From: Calonectria ilicicola | Lineage: Eukaryota > Ascomycota > Sordariomycetes > Hypocreales > Nectriaceae | Length of the DNA stretch: 64,000 nucleotides | Assembly: GCA_020809705.1 (NCBI GenBank) | Contig: CP085826.1 | Location: forward strand, 3,534,001 to 3,598,000 | Direction: 5' to 3' | In this document: piece after piece, positions 33,819 to 44,990 of the stretch | How positions within the stretch are numbered: the stretch's first letter is position 1 | Layout: each line of letters starts with the position of its first letter | Translations under genes and position numbers: made by a program | The notes under the pieces: model-generated | The model's database searches: none | What the model saw: the letters and a program-made list of their open reading frames with translations, nothing else | Told to the model about the DNA's origin: nothing

Positions 33819-35004
33819 TCACTGCCAGTCTCTTAATAGAGTGTCGCCAACTTTGATCCTGGACGCAGAAATCCCATATTCCCATAAATCCCTCCTCTTT
33901 GTCCCGTCCCTGGCCTCTCCTGATGTCTCGTGCTCATCTGTGCCGTTGAGGTAAAGTAGCCTACCTTTCTGGGCTTGGACATCGAAACAGAGACGGGTAG
34001 CATCCCCCGCGCTTTTCCAGAGAGGTCGCCACGTTCCATTGGGACTAATCTTTACGGCGATGCTCGCTATGGTGGGAATAATGTTCTTTATGGAAAAGGT
34101 CATGAAGCTGCTACCTCGCCGGGTGAGGTCTGAAGGCATTGCGCCGGGGTCTATGCCCACGACCGTGATTTTGGATAGCTCCGGGTCTGTGCTAAGACGG
34201 CTTGCAAGTTCATGCCTGTATTTGATCAATATGCGACGCGGCACGCAATCCCGAAGCGACTTACCCAAGCATGACGGCGCACAGCTTGCTCGCGCCATAC
34301 CGTCGGTACCCCGTAAACCACCCGTCGCCATCCTCGGGTGTGCTCCATTTCCCCTTGGCGAGTTCTGCGGCACCAGGGAATAATGTTGTGCGACCTCTGT
34401 AAGGCGAGCCCCCAACTTCATTGCGCTTGTCATCGATACTAGACCACGGTGTTAGAAGTATAGTTTCAATCGAGGGATGATGGATTGTTATGTACTCATG
34501 ACTCCAGCTACCCAGAATGAGGATTCGACCCTTGGTCTGATCCATGCTTTGCAGGAGCAGCAAGGAAAGCAGTTGGTTCGCCAGGAAATTGACTTGCCAG
34601 GACGTCTCGTATCCGTCTGCGGTCATATTCTGCGCATGTTAGCCTCAGACCATATGAGTTGTAGATAGAAAACTCACAAGAGCTTCGTGGTCTTGGTATG
34701 CAGCGTTGAGGATAAGTGCTCTGATTGGAGGCAACTCCCCAGCTGCGACCCGACGATTAATTTCATTCGCTGTATTTCGAACACTTGCCAAAGAACCAAG
34801 GTCCATGTCAACAATTTCATGCTTATGTGTATTTGGTGTTGAGTTGAGGATGTCCTTCAGCTGGGTGGCCGCTGCGGCTTTTCGAACGGTGTATACGCCT
34901 GTGTAGGCGGCGAGCTCCGGCTTATTGAGAATGTCAGCCACGATGGCGGAGCCAAGCCCTCCATTGGCGCCAGTCAAAAGGATAGTTCCAGGTGAGAATG
35001 TCAT
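33819..35004 (-). CDS. Short-chain dehydrogenase/reductase
   Basis: Exons 35004-34678, 34629-34265 and 34215-33819 join to 362 aa. The N-terminal Rossmann motif is TGANGGLGSAI (residues 11-21). Further landmarks are DMDLGSLASVR (cofactor/adenine loop), LNAAYQ in place of the usual NNAG, and the catalytic YGASK with Tyr220 and Lys224 at the end of exon 2. The C-terminal third (GIDPGAMPSDLTRRG) has the usual PG loop. It is an NAD(P)H-dependent oxidoreductase, cytosolic, substrate unknown. At 362 aa it is longer than the classical 250-280 aa set and closer to retinol-dehydrogenase-like or protochlorophyllide-reductase-like fungal members. Skipping the introns would truncate it. Confidence 0.92.
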
Positions 35005-35677
35005 TTTTTCCTCTCTCTTTGTAGATATGATATGCTATTGAAAACTGTAACAAAAACACAAGGGAATGAGAGCGTGATTCAAATTACAGTTTGTCCATCC
35101 CACACTTATAGCAATCTGTCGCCCCTTGCATCTCGATCCTCCAGCCCCATATGTGTTAGTGCTGGACATCTGTTTCCCGCCAATCCACACACGAAATCCG
35201 GGGTGCGCGCTAACGCAAGTGACTGACGTGAGCCACATTACTCCACTCCGCAAAGTCCGTGTAAGGTCCAAGTAAGGCACATTGCGATAAGCCACAAAGT
35301 GGACCAACAACTCACCCAAACAAACTCTATCCCCCTGCGTTTGATTCCTTGTGTGGCAGTGCTTGATAGCTCATTGGTAGACTATCTATCGGGCATCAGA
35401 GCATATCACCGATTCCCGCCCGCTACGCATGTTGATCTACTCTAATATGGCCCTTGTTGCTCATTTTGCAGTAAGCTCGGACAGTCACGTACGTCATTGA
35501 ACCTTCTCGAATATCCGACACAGTGGCTTCTATTTAGGCCGTGAACTCGCTATGTACTACTGGCTTTTGGGCACTTGGAAAGAAATTATATACATGAATA
35601 AGAATGCAACATGATTGAATAAGTTGGACACCAGGTTCGCATGGGTGGCGCCGACCTCATCCTAAATGTGTGCGCGT
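35005..35677. other. Intergenic between dehydrogenase and rhamnogalacturonan lyase
   Basis: 673 bp between two minus-strand genes. A tRNA-like A-box at 35368-35382 was inspected and rejected. Otherwise it holds the promoter of the dehydrogenase and the 3' flank of the lyase. Confidence 0.45.
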
Positions 35678-37365
35678 CTAGTAGAACAGCTCAACAGCAT
35701 CAAAGATAAAGTTGGGGTTCAAGTAGTCGGTACCAGAGCTGCCAGAAATGACGTCGATGGTGATAGTGTTGGTTCCGGCAACCAAGTTGCCAGCAGGGAT
35801 GCTGGCATCATAAACTTCGCCAAAGCCACGGTATGCGCCACGGGTCACGCCTCGGGAATCAATCTTGGTTGGCGCATCAAAAGATTTGCTGTAACCGCTG
35901 TTGACTGTCACTGAAGGACGGCCACCGGCGAATGAGAGAGTTGTGCCGATACGAAGGGTAGCAGTGGAGGAGATGGCCGAGCTTAGGGTGAACTTGATGG
36001 TGACGGGGCCATTGACGGTCTTAAAGAGGGCCATGGGGAAGTTACCGACGGAGCTGGAACCAACGGTGTAAGTGATAGGTCCCCAGCTGGACATACGGCT
36101 GTCACTGGGATGCATGCGAAGCTGGTTGGCGGCGTTGAGGAAGCCTGTAGGCTGGCCATCCCAATCACCAATCTGGAAGACAGAGGTGTGAGAGCCAGTG
36201 GTAATGTCCGAGTCAGCCGCAATAGATGACGAAGTGGTGCTGCCAGCAGTGACAGTAACACTCTTGGAAGCAACCTTAAGTTCCTTCTGATAGAGGACCA
36301 TGGTGTACGTGCCGGGCACCATGTAGGGCGAGGTGTAAGAACCAGAGGAGGAAGCATAGGCCCAGTACTGGTAGTTGGCGTTATACCAGTGAACAACACC
36401 AGTGAAGCCAGATTCAAGCTTGGAAGCAGTACCGCTGACTCTTCCACGGGCGGAATCGTCAATGTAGTTGGAGATGGAAAGACTCGAGAAGAAGCTAAAG
36501 TCGATCTCGCTTTGCTTGGGAATACCGCTGCGAGTGAAGGTAAGGGCATAGGGACCGTGGAAACCCTGACGGAAAGACTCAGTCTGTACGTGACCCGAGT
36601 TCATGTAGAAGGTGAGGGCACTGAAGCCGCCGTTGTTGTTGGTGTTGATGTCGCGGAAGAAGGGGCCACCAGAGCTCTTCTCATAGGAGCGCGAAGCGTG
36701 TGAAACAAAACAAGCGTGTACATCCTCAGCGCTGCTCTGGAAGCAGAAAACGTCGTTGTCGATGAAGCGCTGGGAAGAGTAAAACTTGGAGCGGGTCTGG
36801 CCGCTGACAGTATAGACATCGGAGCCTTCAATAGCGGTGCCGGAGGAGGTGTCAGAAACCGAGCCGAAGGGGTACTCGTCAGGGAGCTTTGATCGGTCAA
36901 GGCGGGCAATGTATCGCAACTCGCCAATAGCAGGCTCCGAAGTGGTGTCAGTTGCCATGTAGATGTTGGCATCTCCATTCTTGAAGACGTAGTAGTGAGT
37001 TAGGTCGAAGTCACTGCTGCTGGCAACACATTTAACCTTGATATAAGTGCCTGGAAATGGGCGTTAGTAACTACGCCGAGTTTTTAAGAACTTCATTTGG
37101 GGATCATACTGCTGATAGTTGTGTATGAAACAGTGGCAGAGCCTAGACCTGACGCAATATGGGATGTCTGGGATGAGTACTGATACTCAGTGCTGCGGTA
37201 CTTGATGGATGTAATAGAGCAGTCACTACGGGAAATAGTAACAACGAAACCATTGGAACTGCCAGAGTCGACAACGTAGGATGAGGTGGATTCGGTGACG
37301 CCAAAGGCTGCCAGAGCCGGAGTGGCGGCCGCCAGAAGGGCACCAAGGCACTTCCAAGAAACCAT
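35678..37365 (-). CDS. rglA: Secreted rhamnogalacturonan lyase, polysaccharide lyase family 4
   Basis: Exons 37365-37110 and 37050-35678 give 542 aa. A signal peptide ([19 protein letters not shown]) precedes the mature N-terminus AFGVTES. It cleaves the rhamnose-galacturonate backbone of pectic rhamnogalacturonan I by beta-elimination. Family landmarks are [58 protein letters not shown] and the GGPFFRDI block in the catalytic sheet, a fibronectin-like middle ([23 protein letters not shown]), and a C-terminal carbohydrate-binding jelly roll ([15 protein letters not shown] to [14 protein letters not shown]). Length fits the family. A TATA box lies 94 nt upstream of the ATG. It suggests a pectin-degrading, plant-associated or saprotrophic lifestyle. 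Confidence 0.95.
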
Positions 37366-37458
37366 GGCGATGAGTTCAACAAAAACAAGACGACCCTAAC
37401 TGATGCAGGAGGGACTTGAAAGAGAAATGAGTACACAACTGCCCATCAACAAAAGACG

Positions 37459-37466
37459 TTTATATA
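37459..37466 (-). promoter_or_regulatory. TATA box of the rhamnogalacturonan lyase gene
   Basis: TATATAAA on the minus strand, 94 nt before the ATG at 37365, is followed by an A/C-rich leader. That is a normal layout for an inducible secreted-enzyme gene in filamentous fungi. Confidence 0.5.
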
Positions 37467-37581
37467 CTTGCCATTTTATTGTACGGTGAAGGTCAGGCCT
37501 GCATGCAACATTGGCCCTTAGATTAAAACCAATGCAGAAGCTTATTGGAGGAGAAACACGGATTCATCCTTTCGGGGTTAC

Positions 37582-37956
37582 ATGAAACAGGCACAATGGA
37601 GTCGTCAGATTCGGCCAAGCGTCGAGCGATTAGAGAATACCTACAGGGGGTTACTGGACCAGCCTTACATAGAGCGGGACGACTTGTGGGGAGATTACCA
37701 AGAAGACATAGAGACCGGGATTAGGGGGTTGGGCAATGGGCCGTTAGCGCTTGTGGTGGAGTTACTTTACGAAGTAGCAACGGTTTTCTGGAGGATATCC
37801 CCATGTTTTACTAGCGAATTTGGTGAGGGAACAACCTGGGGGAAAGTGGTGCTAAACTCAGAGTCCTTTAAGCTATACCGCATTGATATGAGCTTTTTTG
37901 TCAACAATGCTGTGCTCCGTTCCCAAACTGTCCCCTTCACTGCCGAAATGAAGTGA
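37582..37956 (+). CDS. Doubtful 124-aa open frame
   Basis: It starts at an ATG at 37582 and has balanced, protein-like composition (for example DDLWGDYQEDIETGIRGLG, FKLYRIDMSFFVNN). No family, signal or splice partner is visible, and it lies within the promoter-side gap of the lyase gene. I list it only because its composition is not low-complexity. Confidence 0.22.
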   Translation: MKQAQWSRQIRPSVERLENTYRGLLDQPYIERDDLWGDYQEDIETGIRGLGNGPLALVVELLYEVATVFWRISPCFTSEFGEGTTWGKVVLNSESFKLYRIDMSFFVNNAVLRSQTVPFTAEMK

Positions 37957-39838
37957 CAGAAAAAGAGCATTGAGAACCAAAATTTCGTCATCCAGAGTCT
38001 CGGAGGGGCAGCTAGCACATTAGAGGACCTTGACATGTCTTGGCGATTTTATTGGTGGGCATCTTGGCGCCCCTTGCATTTGGCTGTCATTTTGCACTGA
38101 AACGTTGGAATCTTCCGTGTCCCAACATGGCAGTCCCGTTGTGGGGTGCTTCTACCTTGGTAGTGATTGACAGTAAGGCAACGAAGCGCATTATTTCATG
38201 AAGCCTTAAACCCTCTACTCGCGCGCATGGGATCAGTAGCTTCAATCTTTAGTTCACCGCCAGTGTTGCTGACCTCGGGCACTCGGTATTAAGATGCCCC
38301 GCCACTAGCGAAGCCGCAATATTATATCCCGGGCTGAGGGGAAGCGATACTTCGAATATGAGTACTATGACAAATTAGCCAGTGAAATATTGTTCGTGGA
38401 GTAGCCTGGGCCATCGCCGGGGCGACTCGATTCATCATTACACCGAGCTTCGCAATGACGAGCTCACGCGGCTTGAAAAAGCTTAAATCAGTTGAGATGC
38501 CTCGTGTTGATTCAAAGGTGGGTGAATTAGAGGTACACGAGGACAAATGGGCCCGTTAGTACATTTCGTGAGTTAACTGTAAAATGATGTAAAAAGAAAA
38601 AAGAAAAAAGGAAAGCCGTTGTTCTGGAACCGGAACCGGAATGGATCACATGGACGTGGAACTCCTATGCCCACATTTGTGCTTGGCAGCTCCCTCCTTG
38701 GCATCATTGAACTCAACCTCAATTCCATCAATTGAATAGCTGGTGCACATCTAGTCCCCTCTACACACTTGATTTCCCTATGCCATACTTTGCTGTTGTG
38801 GCACTGAAAGAAGGTCATCACACGGTCCACAGATGCTTTGAGAACAGGCGGAATCGGCTTGCTCGGCACGACAGAGCAGCTGATATGTCCAGGGCGGCGA
38901 GGAAAAGACTATATGACCTGAGTTGTAGCATGAAAGCTGCAGACACTAAATAACAACGAATATCCTTGCTGGATATGATGGGAAGTCCTGGGGAAAGTCT
39001 TTTTCGTCAATGTCTCTCGCCTAAATAGGTAGTATTATTAAGTTCAGGACCCGTGCCGTTAGATGCGGGGGCGGGACGTTGGTGCCAGCACATGAGGGCA
39101 AGCCATTGATTGCATAGTATAGCAATTGTCTTTTAGCTATGTTGGATTATTTGAAGAATCTAACAGTCCCTGATTGAATGTGCGATCATGTATTTATAGC
39201 TTCTCTCTCCAAGCCACCTGGGGCAAATTTCGTTGTTGCGCTGTGCTGTGGCTGCGCCAGTGACAAGGGGGTGTAACCCAGACTTAAATTGGCATTCTTT
39301 AAACGCTTGAGGTAGAAAAAGCAGCTGTGGTAATGTTACTATTGGGGAGAAAGTGCCAAAGCCATCGAAATGCGTGAATCTAGTAAATCCATCCGTGCCA
39401 ATGATAGATTGCATTGCAGGAGCTTAAACTCATCTGTCAATCAATGTGCAAGTGTTTGCCCAATTTGGTTCTGAGCATTTCTCATATGGGTACACAAACA
39501 TCAAGCGGCTTGCAATAAAAAAGATTCTTACAATGCAATAATGCGATCACACTGTGATCGCCGCTTTTGTTATCGAATGCTCAAGACTGATGCTACCGGC
39601 TAGATGAGGTCGGTATCGCACTAAGCATTACCATCATTACTGAAATACACCAAAGAACAGAATTTTATCCCAATATCCAATATCCAATAAAAGCCACCGT
39701 GATTTTTCCTTTTTAAATTCCCGCAAAACATTCTCAAACCGTCTATTCCACGCACAGTTATGTCGTCCGCCCCTGGTCTTGCCACAGCCTGCTGCGACAA
39801 ATACTGAAAACAAAAATAAGGGGTGGTTATACTCCAAC

Positions 39839-40150
39839 TCAAAAATTCTCGGCCAGGTTTGCGATTTCGATAAGCTCTCTCTCGGCCTTCTTTGCTTTGT
39901 GTCTCTTGGCGAGAATGATCACAAGGGCTACTGTAGCCACGAGGACGACGCAGGCAACCGAGACACCGATGGCAACCGCCTCACTACCGCCATTGCCATG
40001 GCCTTGGATGGCACCTTTGGTAGAATTGAACCCACCAGGGGTATCAATTCGTCCGATGGAAGCATCCATGATGGTTGCGCTTCGATTCGGCGACGCTGTG
40101 TGGCGGATGTTCTGCTTCATACTAGTCAACATGGGAAACATGGGAAACAT
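39839..40150 (-). CDS. Small single-pass membrane protein, unknown
   Basis: 103 aa in one exon. There is one clear transmembrane helix (about 58-82, AVAIGVSVACVVLVATVALVIIL), preceded by a Gly/Asn-rich segment and followed by a basic-then-acidic tail (KRHKAKKAERELIEIANLAENF). The layout resembles the anchor half of wall-sensor proteins, but the extracellular part is only about 55 residues with few Ser/Thr, so a full WSC/mid2-type sensor is not supported here. It could be the last exon of a larger gene, but I found no convincing upstream exon on minus. Confidence 0.5.
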   Translation of the reverse strand: MFPMFPMLTSMKQNIRHTASPNRSATIMDASIGRIDTPGGFNSTKGAIQGHGNGGSEAVAIGVSVACVVLVATVALVIILAKRHKAKKAERELIEIANLAENF

Positions 40151-40938
40151 CTGGTGATGGAATTGGCAGCATACAAGTGTCGGAGACGGGTTGCGTAAGA
40201 ATATTAAGGGGAGAAAGGAAGCCTGAAAGCCCCAGTGTGTTTGCTCAGAGAGTCCTAGTTATGGATGGACAGAAAAGGAAAGGATGTAATAAGGGAGCAG
40301 AAGTGCAATCTTGGGGTATCTCCATCTATTTATTGACACCAGTAAGCTGCCTAGGAGTCATATGTTCTCGTTGCTTTGCAGGGCATCATGTTGATCACTT
40401 GAAGCAATACGAAGGGCTTGCATCAGCTGGCCCCTAGGGAACGCCACGATGATTTGTCGGCGACGTGCTTGCCATCTGGCTGGCTCAGATCGCTTCTCAC
40501 CAACCGCTAAAAACAAGCGAGAACATCTCCGGCATTCTAGCTTTTTTCTTCAGCCCTTCATCTCTCAGTAATGAGCACTAGAAAATCATGCCAAGGGCAC
40601 TAGCACGAATGTAGACGTGTTTGTTTGCTTGTAAAATCGTCCTTGCTTGGTACATATTGAAATTACTAATTACTTGTGAATGAGGCGTCCCAGCTCTTGG
40701 TCCGCATGCCTTCTTTCCTGCTTCTATGGCGTCTAATAAAACTCTCGCCAGTAACTGGTATCCGAAGCCCTGATGACCGTGTCATCCATAATGCTATGCT
40801 GTATATAATTTTCCTGCTGCCGTTTCTGTCTCATGCTAATGTCTTCAATCATACCCATTAATCCAATGACATCGTTCAATGCCTCATTTCCCTTTTCTCG
40901 TAGCAAACATGAAATCATTCAACACTCCCATGTTGCAA
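40151..40938. other. Intergenic between the small membrane protein and the Ser/Thr-rich protein
   Basis: 788 bp between two minus-strand genes. It serves as promoter of the 103-aa gene and 3' flank of the next. No other feature is seen. Confidence 0.4.
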
Positions 40939-41889
40939 TTACTTGCGTGGGATGGTGCCATTCGTGTGAGGAGGGTAGATGGTGTGCCACTTTCCATCGT
41001 CGTAAGTGTTGGGAAGAGATGATGACACGGGGACGGAAGAGGAAATGCTGATGGATGATGTTACAAAGGTCGTTGGGATGGTGACATAGGTAGTTGGCTT
41101 GGGGGTGCTGTAGGTTGATGTGTGCTGAGTGCGCGTGGGTTCAGTTGACACAAGTGGCTCAGAATATGAAATAGGGTGAGATGGGGCGCTGCCGTCGGAT
41201 CCTTCACCGAGCGTAGTTGTCGGTTGGGCCACGTAGGAAGAGTTGAAAGCAGACGTGGTTGTTGTGGTGAAGGAAATTTGGAATGTCGACGTATACTGTT
41301 GCTGGCCAGACTTGGTGGACGCTTCGGAGCCCTTGGTAGCAGACTCCTTGATTGTGGTCTTGGAACTCGAGGTCGTAGAGCTAACCTGAGAAGTCGTCTT
41401 AGACTCCTTGGACTGAGGAGCGGTCGTGGGTTCTGGTGAAGTCTCCGATTGCCCACCATTGTTGGAAGCCTGGTCGGTGGCTGTTTGCTGTGGTGCTGTG
41501 GTGTAACCATTGGTAGATTGCGCTCCCGCGCCCAGATTGATGATGGAAATAGTTGTCCGGCTCTCCTTGGTGACAGTTTTGGCTGGAGCGGTCACGGTAG
41601 TCCCGTCTTCGGTTTGTGTGACTGTTTGTGTGACAGGCTGCTTAGTCTTAACCACCGTCTTGACTACAGTCACGGTGCTATCGTCATCCGTGGAGCTTGC
41701 ACTGCTGCCCGATCCCGATCCTGAATCCCCAGACCCAGAAGAACCATCATCGCCATTGTCCGGGGCCAAGGGTACCACTGAATATTTTGGCTTAGAAGGT
41801 TCGCGAACCACGAGCATAGGCTTGGGAAGAGCCGTGACTGTGGTGTAAGAGGCCGAGAGGGCCAAAAGAAGGGGGATGAAGGCACGCAT
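40939..41889 (-). CDS. Secreted Ser/Thr-rich (mucin-like) protein
   Basis: A single exon of 316 aa. A signal peptide (MRAFIPLLLALSASYTTVTA) is followed by a short ordered piece with KPMLVVREPSKPKYSVVPL. An Asp/Gly/Ser linker then leads into a long Ser/Thr-rich region with repeated VTVVKTVVKTK, TVTQTEDGTTV and TTSQVSSTTSSS blocks that should be heavily O-glycosylated. The C-terminus (DGKWHTIYPPHTNGTIPRK) has no hydrophobic tail, so no GPI anchor is predicted; the protein is probably released or wall-trapped. Function unknown; such proteins commonly contribute to hyphal or spore surface coats. Confidence 0.78.
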   Translation of the reverse strand: MRAFIPLLLALSASYTTVTALPKPMLVVREPSKPKYSVVPLAPDNGDDGSSGSGDSGSGSGSSASSTDDDSTVTVVKTVVKTKQPVTQTVTQTEDGTTVTAPAKTVTKESRTTISIINLGAGAQSTNGYTTAPQQTATDQASNNGGQSETSPEPTTAPQSKESKTTSQVSSTTSSSKTTIKESATKGSEASTKSGQQQYTSTFQISFTTTTTSAFNSSYVAQPTTTLGEGSDGSAPSHPISYSEPLVSTEPTRTQHTSTYSTPKPTTYVTIPTTFVTSSISISSSVPVSSSLPNTYDDGKWHTIYPPHTNGTIPRK

Positions 41890-43541
41890 TTCAACCGGGC
41901 TTCTTAGGCGGGATGGATAGGACGGGTTGGAGAAGCCGGTAAATGGCGCCGGGCAGTGATTTCAACGAGCAATGTTTTGTTGTGGTTGTCTCGATTTACT
42001 GCTCAGTCTTTGTCTCCTTGGTGCAAGTGTTGGCAGGTGTAGGTTCAAGAGTGGGTCCTTGAACGAACTGCAAAGCCACGATCACGAACAACGAACGATA
42101 CCGTGAATCACTGATGATCTGAGATGGGGATTTCCATGAGTGTTAGTAGAAGATCCTAGCAGGAGATGCAGCAGTTGCATGTGAATGAGAAGAGTGTGTG
42201 GTTCAAATCCGGGGTCCCTTGATTCGATATAATATACACTCACAAAAAAGATGGCTGGTGACGGACGCGTTTTGGTGGTGGTTGGAGTGCTGCAGCGGCA
42301 CGGGTTCCCGCAACGCGGGCAGCACAGGCCACCATTGGTGCCGGAACAGCGGCTCAGGAACCTGTTTGGGTTGACCTCAGCACATTAAGCTGCGGTTGGC
42401 TAACGCTACAGGGGGCTTGCCATGTGCGTCTCATTGGGAGACCAGTCAGGACCGGGCGGCTTCTCACCAGCCACCGAATATTGGACTAAGAAACCCGCTG
42501 TGATTGGCCGAGGACCCACTGTGGCGGTCTGAACTCAGAATCAAGGATGCAGATGAGACGCGACAAGGTGGTGATTGAGCTGCAAAGGTTGCAGACGTGC
42601 AGAAAAATAAATTGTAAGGTGTGGGTGCAATCGTCTCTACAAGCATCAGAGCTCCAGTGTTGGTCATCCAGTATTGTGATCATCTGAACAGCCCCTTTTC
42701 TGTACAGTCAAGGTCATCGCAGCTTCGGTAGAAGTTTCTACAGCTGAAATTGCGTAAGTCATGTGGCAGTGCGAATTGCCGGATTCGCAACATGGTGGCT
42801 GGTGTTCCTTGGCAATGGACTACCAGATTGAACCAGAACTCTCATGGGATCATGGGATGATCTTCACCCCGCATGGACTCAACCGATTTCATCCATTGCG
42901 AGAATGTTCGGTTGACTTTGTGCACACATCTGCAGGTCCAATTTTAGCATAACCTTGTGGATCCACATTTCGGCTGAATTACTGATGCCATCCTAGAAAG
43001 AAAAATTCCATTCCGAATGCAGATCGAAGATCTGCAAGTAGAGAAGGCCCCAGGAGTTTGTCTTCCCTCAATCTGTGTCTATTTGCGAGGTTCATATGGT
43101 AAAATATCTTTGCCGTATTGTTGCCACTGCCAATGCGTAAATCCGATTTCAGCCGGGATCGGTCTCGTGGTTTTGCAGGAGGCGTTATCTAGCAAATAAG
43201 ACGCCGCTCGCTCATGGAGCGGAGGTCCCTCACAGCAAAGGATGCTATGGTTAGTACATCGCTGCTCCGCCACAACACCCCATTTTGAAGGCTGAGCACC
43301 AGCAGTCAAATCAGGATTAGAGAGAGCGAGGCAGAACTGCAACCCAACATTACTTAAGGACGAGAGCCTCGTTACCACCCCATCTTTTCGTTTTCCATCC
43401 TACAACTTCTTACAGTTATTTGCACTTTACGCCACCCCGTCGGGTTGCAACCATCCTCCATCGCTCGAGCCTCCTAAAACACTTGCATTTTTATTTCCGT
43501 TCTGCGGCCATCGACACATCCCACTCTCAAACCCCGCCATT
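41890..43541. other. Divergent intergenic region
   Basis: 1.65 kb between the Ser/Thr-rich gene and the annexin gene. The frame at 43079-43378 has no features and is not called. The last 100 nt before 43542 are a CT/CA-rich leader. Confidence 0.45.
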
Positions 43542-44990
43542 ATGTCATATCAACAATACGGCGCTCCGTACGGCCGTGAGTCCTGCAAAATCTTCCTTGG
43601 CATCACAGCACACTAATCATCATCTCAGAGCCGCCACCACCTCAAGGCTATGGTCAGCAATACCCCCCACATGGGCAATATCCTCCTCAGCAGGGTGGCT
43701 ACGGACAGCACGCACCCCCACCTGGCCAGTATCCCCCTCACGGCGGCTACCAACAGCCTCCACCAGGTCAATATCCCCCATACGGTGGCTATCAGCAGCC
43801 TCCTCCACAGCAGCCTCCTTACGGTGGTTACCAACAGCCTCCTCCTGGCCAGTTTAGCCCACCCCCGCAGCAATATGGCCAGCCCCAAGCTCCCTACGGA
43901 GCTCCTCACGGCGCCCCTCCACAAGGTGCTGGCTACGGTGCTCCCCCTCAGCAATTCGGTCCACCAACGCCTCCAACCGTTGGCTACGGCGCACCTCAAA
44001 TAATCCAGTGGGACGCCACCCCGGATGCCCAAGCTTTACGCAAAGCCATGAAGGGCTTTGGCACCGATGAAAAGGCGTTGATTACTATTTTAACCAACAA
44101 AGATCCGCTCCAAGTTCAGGCCATCCGTTCTGCCTACGAACGTTTATTCAAGCGCAATCTTGTGGCCGATATCAAGAGCGAAACCAGTGGGTGGTTCGAG
44201 AAGTGTCTTGTTGAACTTGCACGGGGTCCTCTTCTCTCTGATGTACACAACTTGTACGACGCTTTGGCTGGCGCCGGAACTAATGAACGCCTGCTTAATG
44301 ACATCTTGCTCAGCCGTTCAAATGCCGATCTTCTAGCTATCAAGGGCGCATATCAGCAGACCTTCCATGATAGACTTGAAGCTGTCGTCCGCGGCGATTT
44401 GAGTATGAAGACCGAGAGGCATTTCGTCATGGTCCTAGATGCCAAGCGGCCCGAGGATTCTGCCCCTGTAATTCCTCAGCAAGTTGACGACGACGTGATG
44501 CAAATCTACAAGGCTACTGAGGGTAAGATGGGCACCGACGAGATCCTCGTGTGCAGCATTTTCTCCAAGCGCAATGATAACCAAATCAGAGCTATCGCTC
44601 ACACCTACAGACAAAAGTTTAACAAGGATCTAGAAAAGGTCATCAAAAGCGTAAGTTTATATTCTCCGAACAATAAGCCCACGCATACTTACAATAATCT
44701 AGGAATTCTCTGGTCACATGGAAGATGCTCTTCTCTTCCAGCTCCGTCACGCCACCGACAAATACATGCACGCCGCCAAGCTCCTTGAGGACTCTATGGC
44801 TGGTATGGGAACCAAAGACCACTTGCTTATCACTCGCGTAATGCGATTCCACTGGGACCGCAACTTTCTTGCCAACGTCAAGGCCGCTTACCAACAAAAG
44901 TACGGCAAGAGCCTGGCAAACAGAATTAAGGGAGAAACATCAGGTGACTACCGCAGAACTTTGCTGGCCGCCATCGGAGAGCCAATGTAA
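43542..44990 (+). CDS. Annexin with proline/glutamine/tyrosine-rich N-terminus
   Basis: Exons 43542-43575, 43629-44650 and 44703-44990 give 447 aa. Residues 1 to about 145 are an imperfect tandem of GGYQQPPPGQYPP-type units, like the N-terminus of metazoan annexins A7/A11. Four annexin repeats follow, each with its G-T-[DNK]-[ED] helix start: KGFGTDEKALITIL, GAGTNERLLNDIL, KMGTDEILVCSIF and GMGTKDHLLITRV. They bind acidic phospholipid, usually with calcium; the second and fourth repeats look less conserved at the acidic caps. The N-terminal 34-nt exon is joined by a C|AG codon (Gln). A membrane-tethering or secretion role is inferred from the family. Confidence 0.93.

Larger units (their letters stand above)
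37366..39838. other. Intergenic with one doubtful small frame and a palindrome
   Basis: 2.47 kb. It contains the lyase promoter, a doubtful 124-codon frame (37582-37956, listed separately) and a palindrome at 39543-39561. The remainder shows no gene, tRNA or repeat that I can support. Confidence 0.5.

Noticed and set aside
35360..35430. tRNA-like sequence with an A-box (TAGCTCATTGGTAGA) and a weak B-box-like CGATTCCCGCC
   Set aside because: No acceptor, D, anticodon or T stem pairs properly; at best a decayed tRNA fragment.
42195..42220. B-box-like GGTTCAAATCC suggesting a tRNA
   Set aside because: The flanking bases do not form a T stem and no A-box lies at the right distance.
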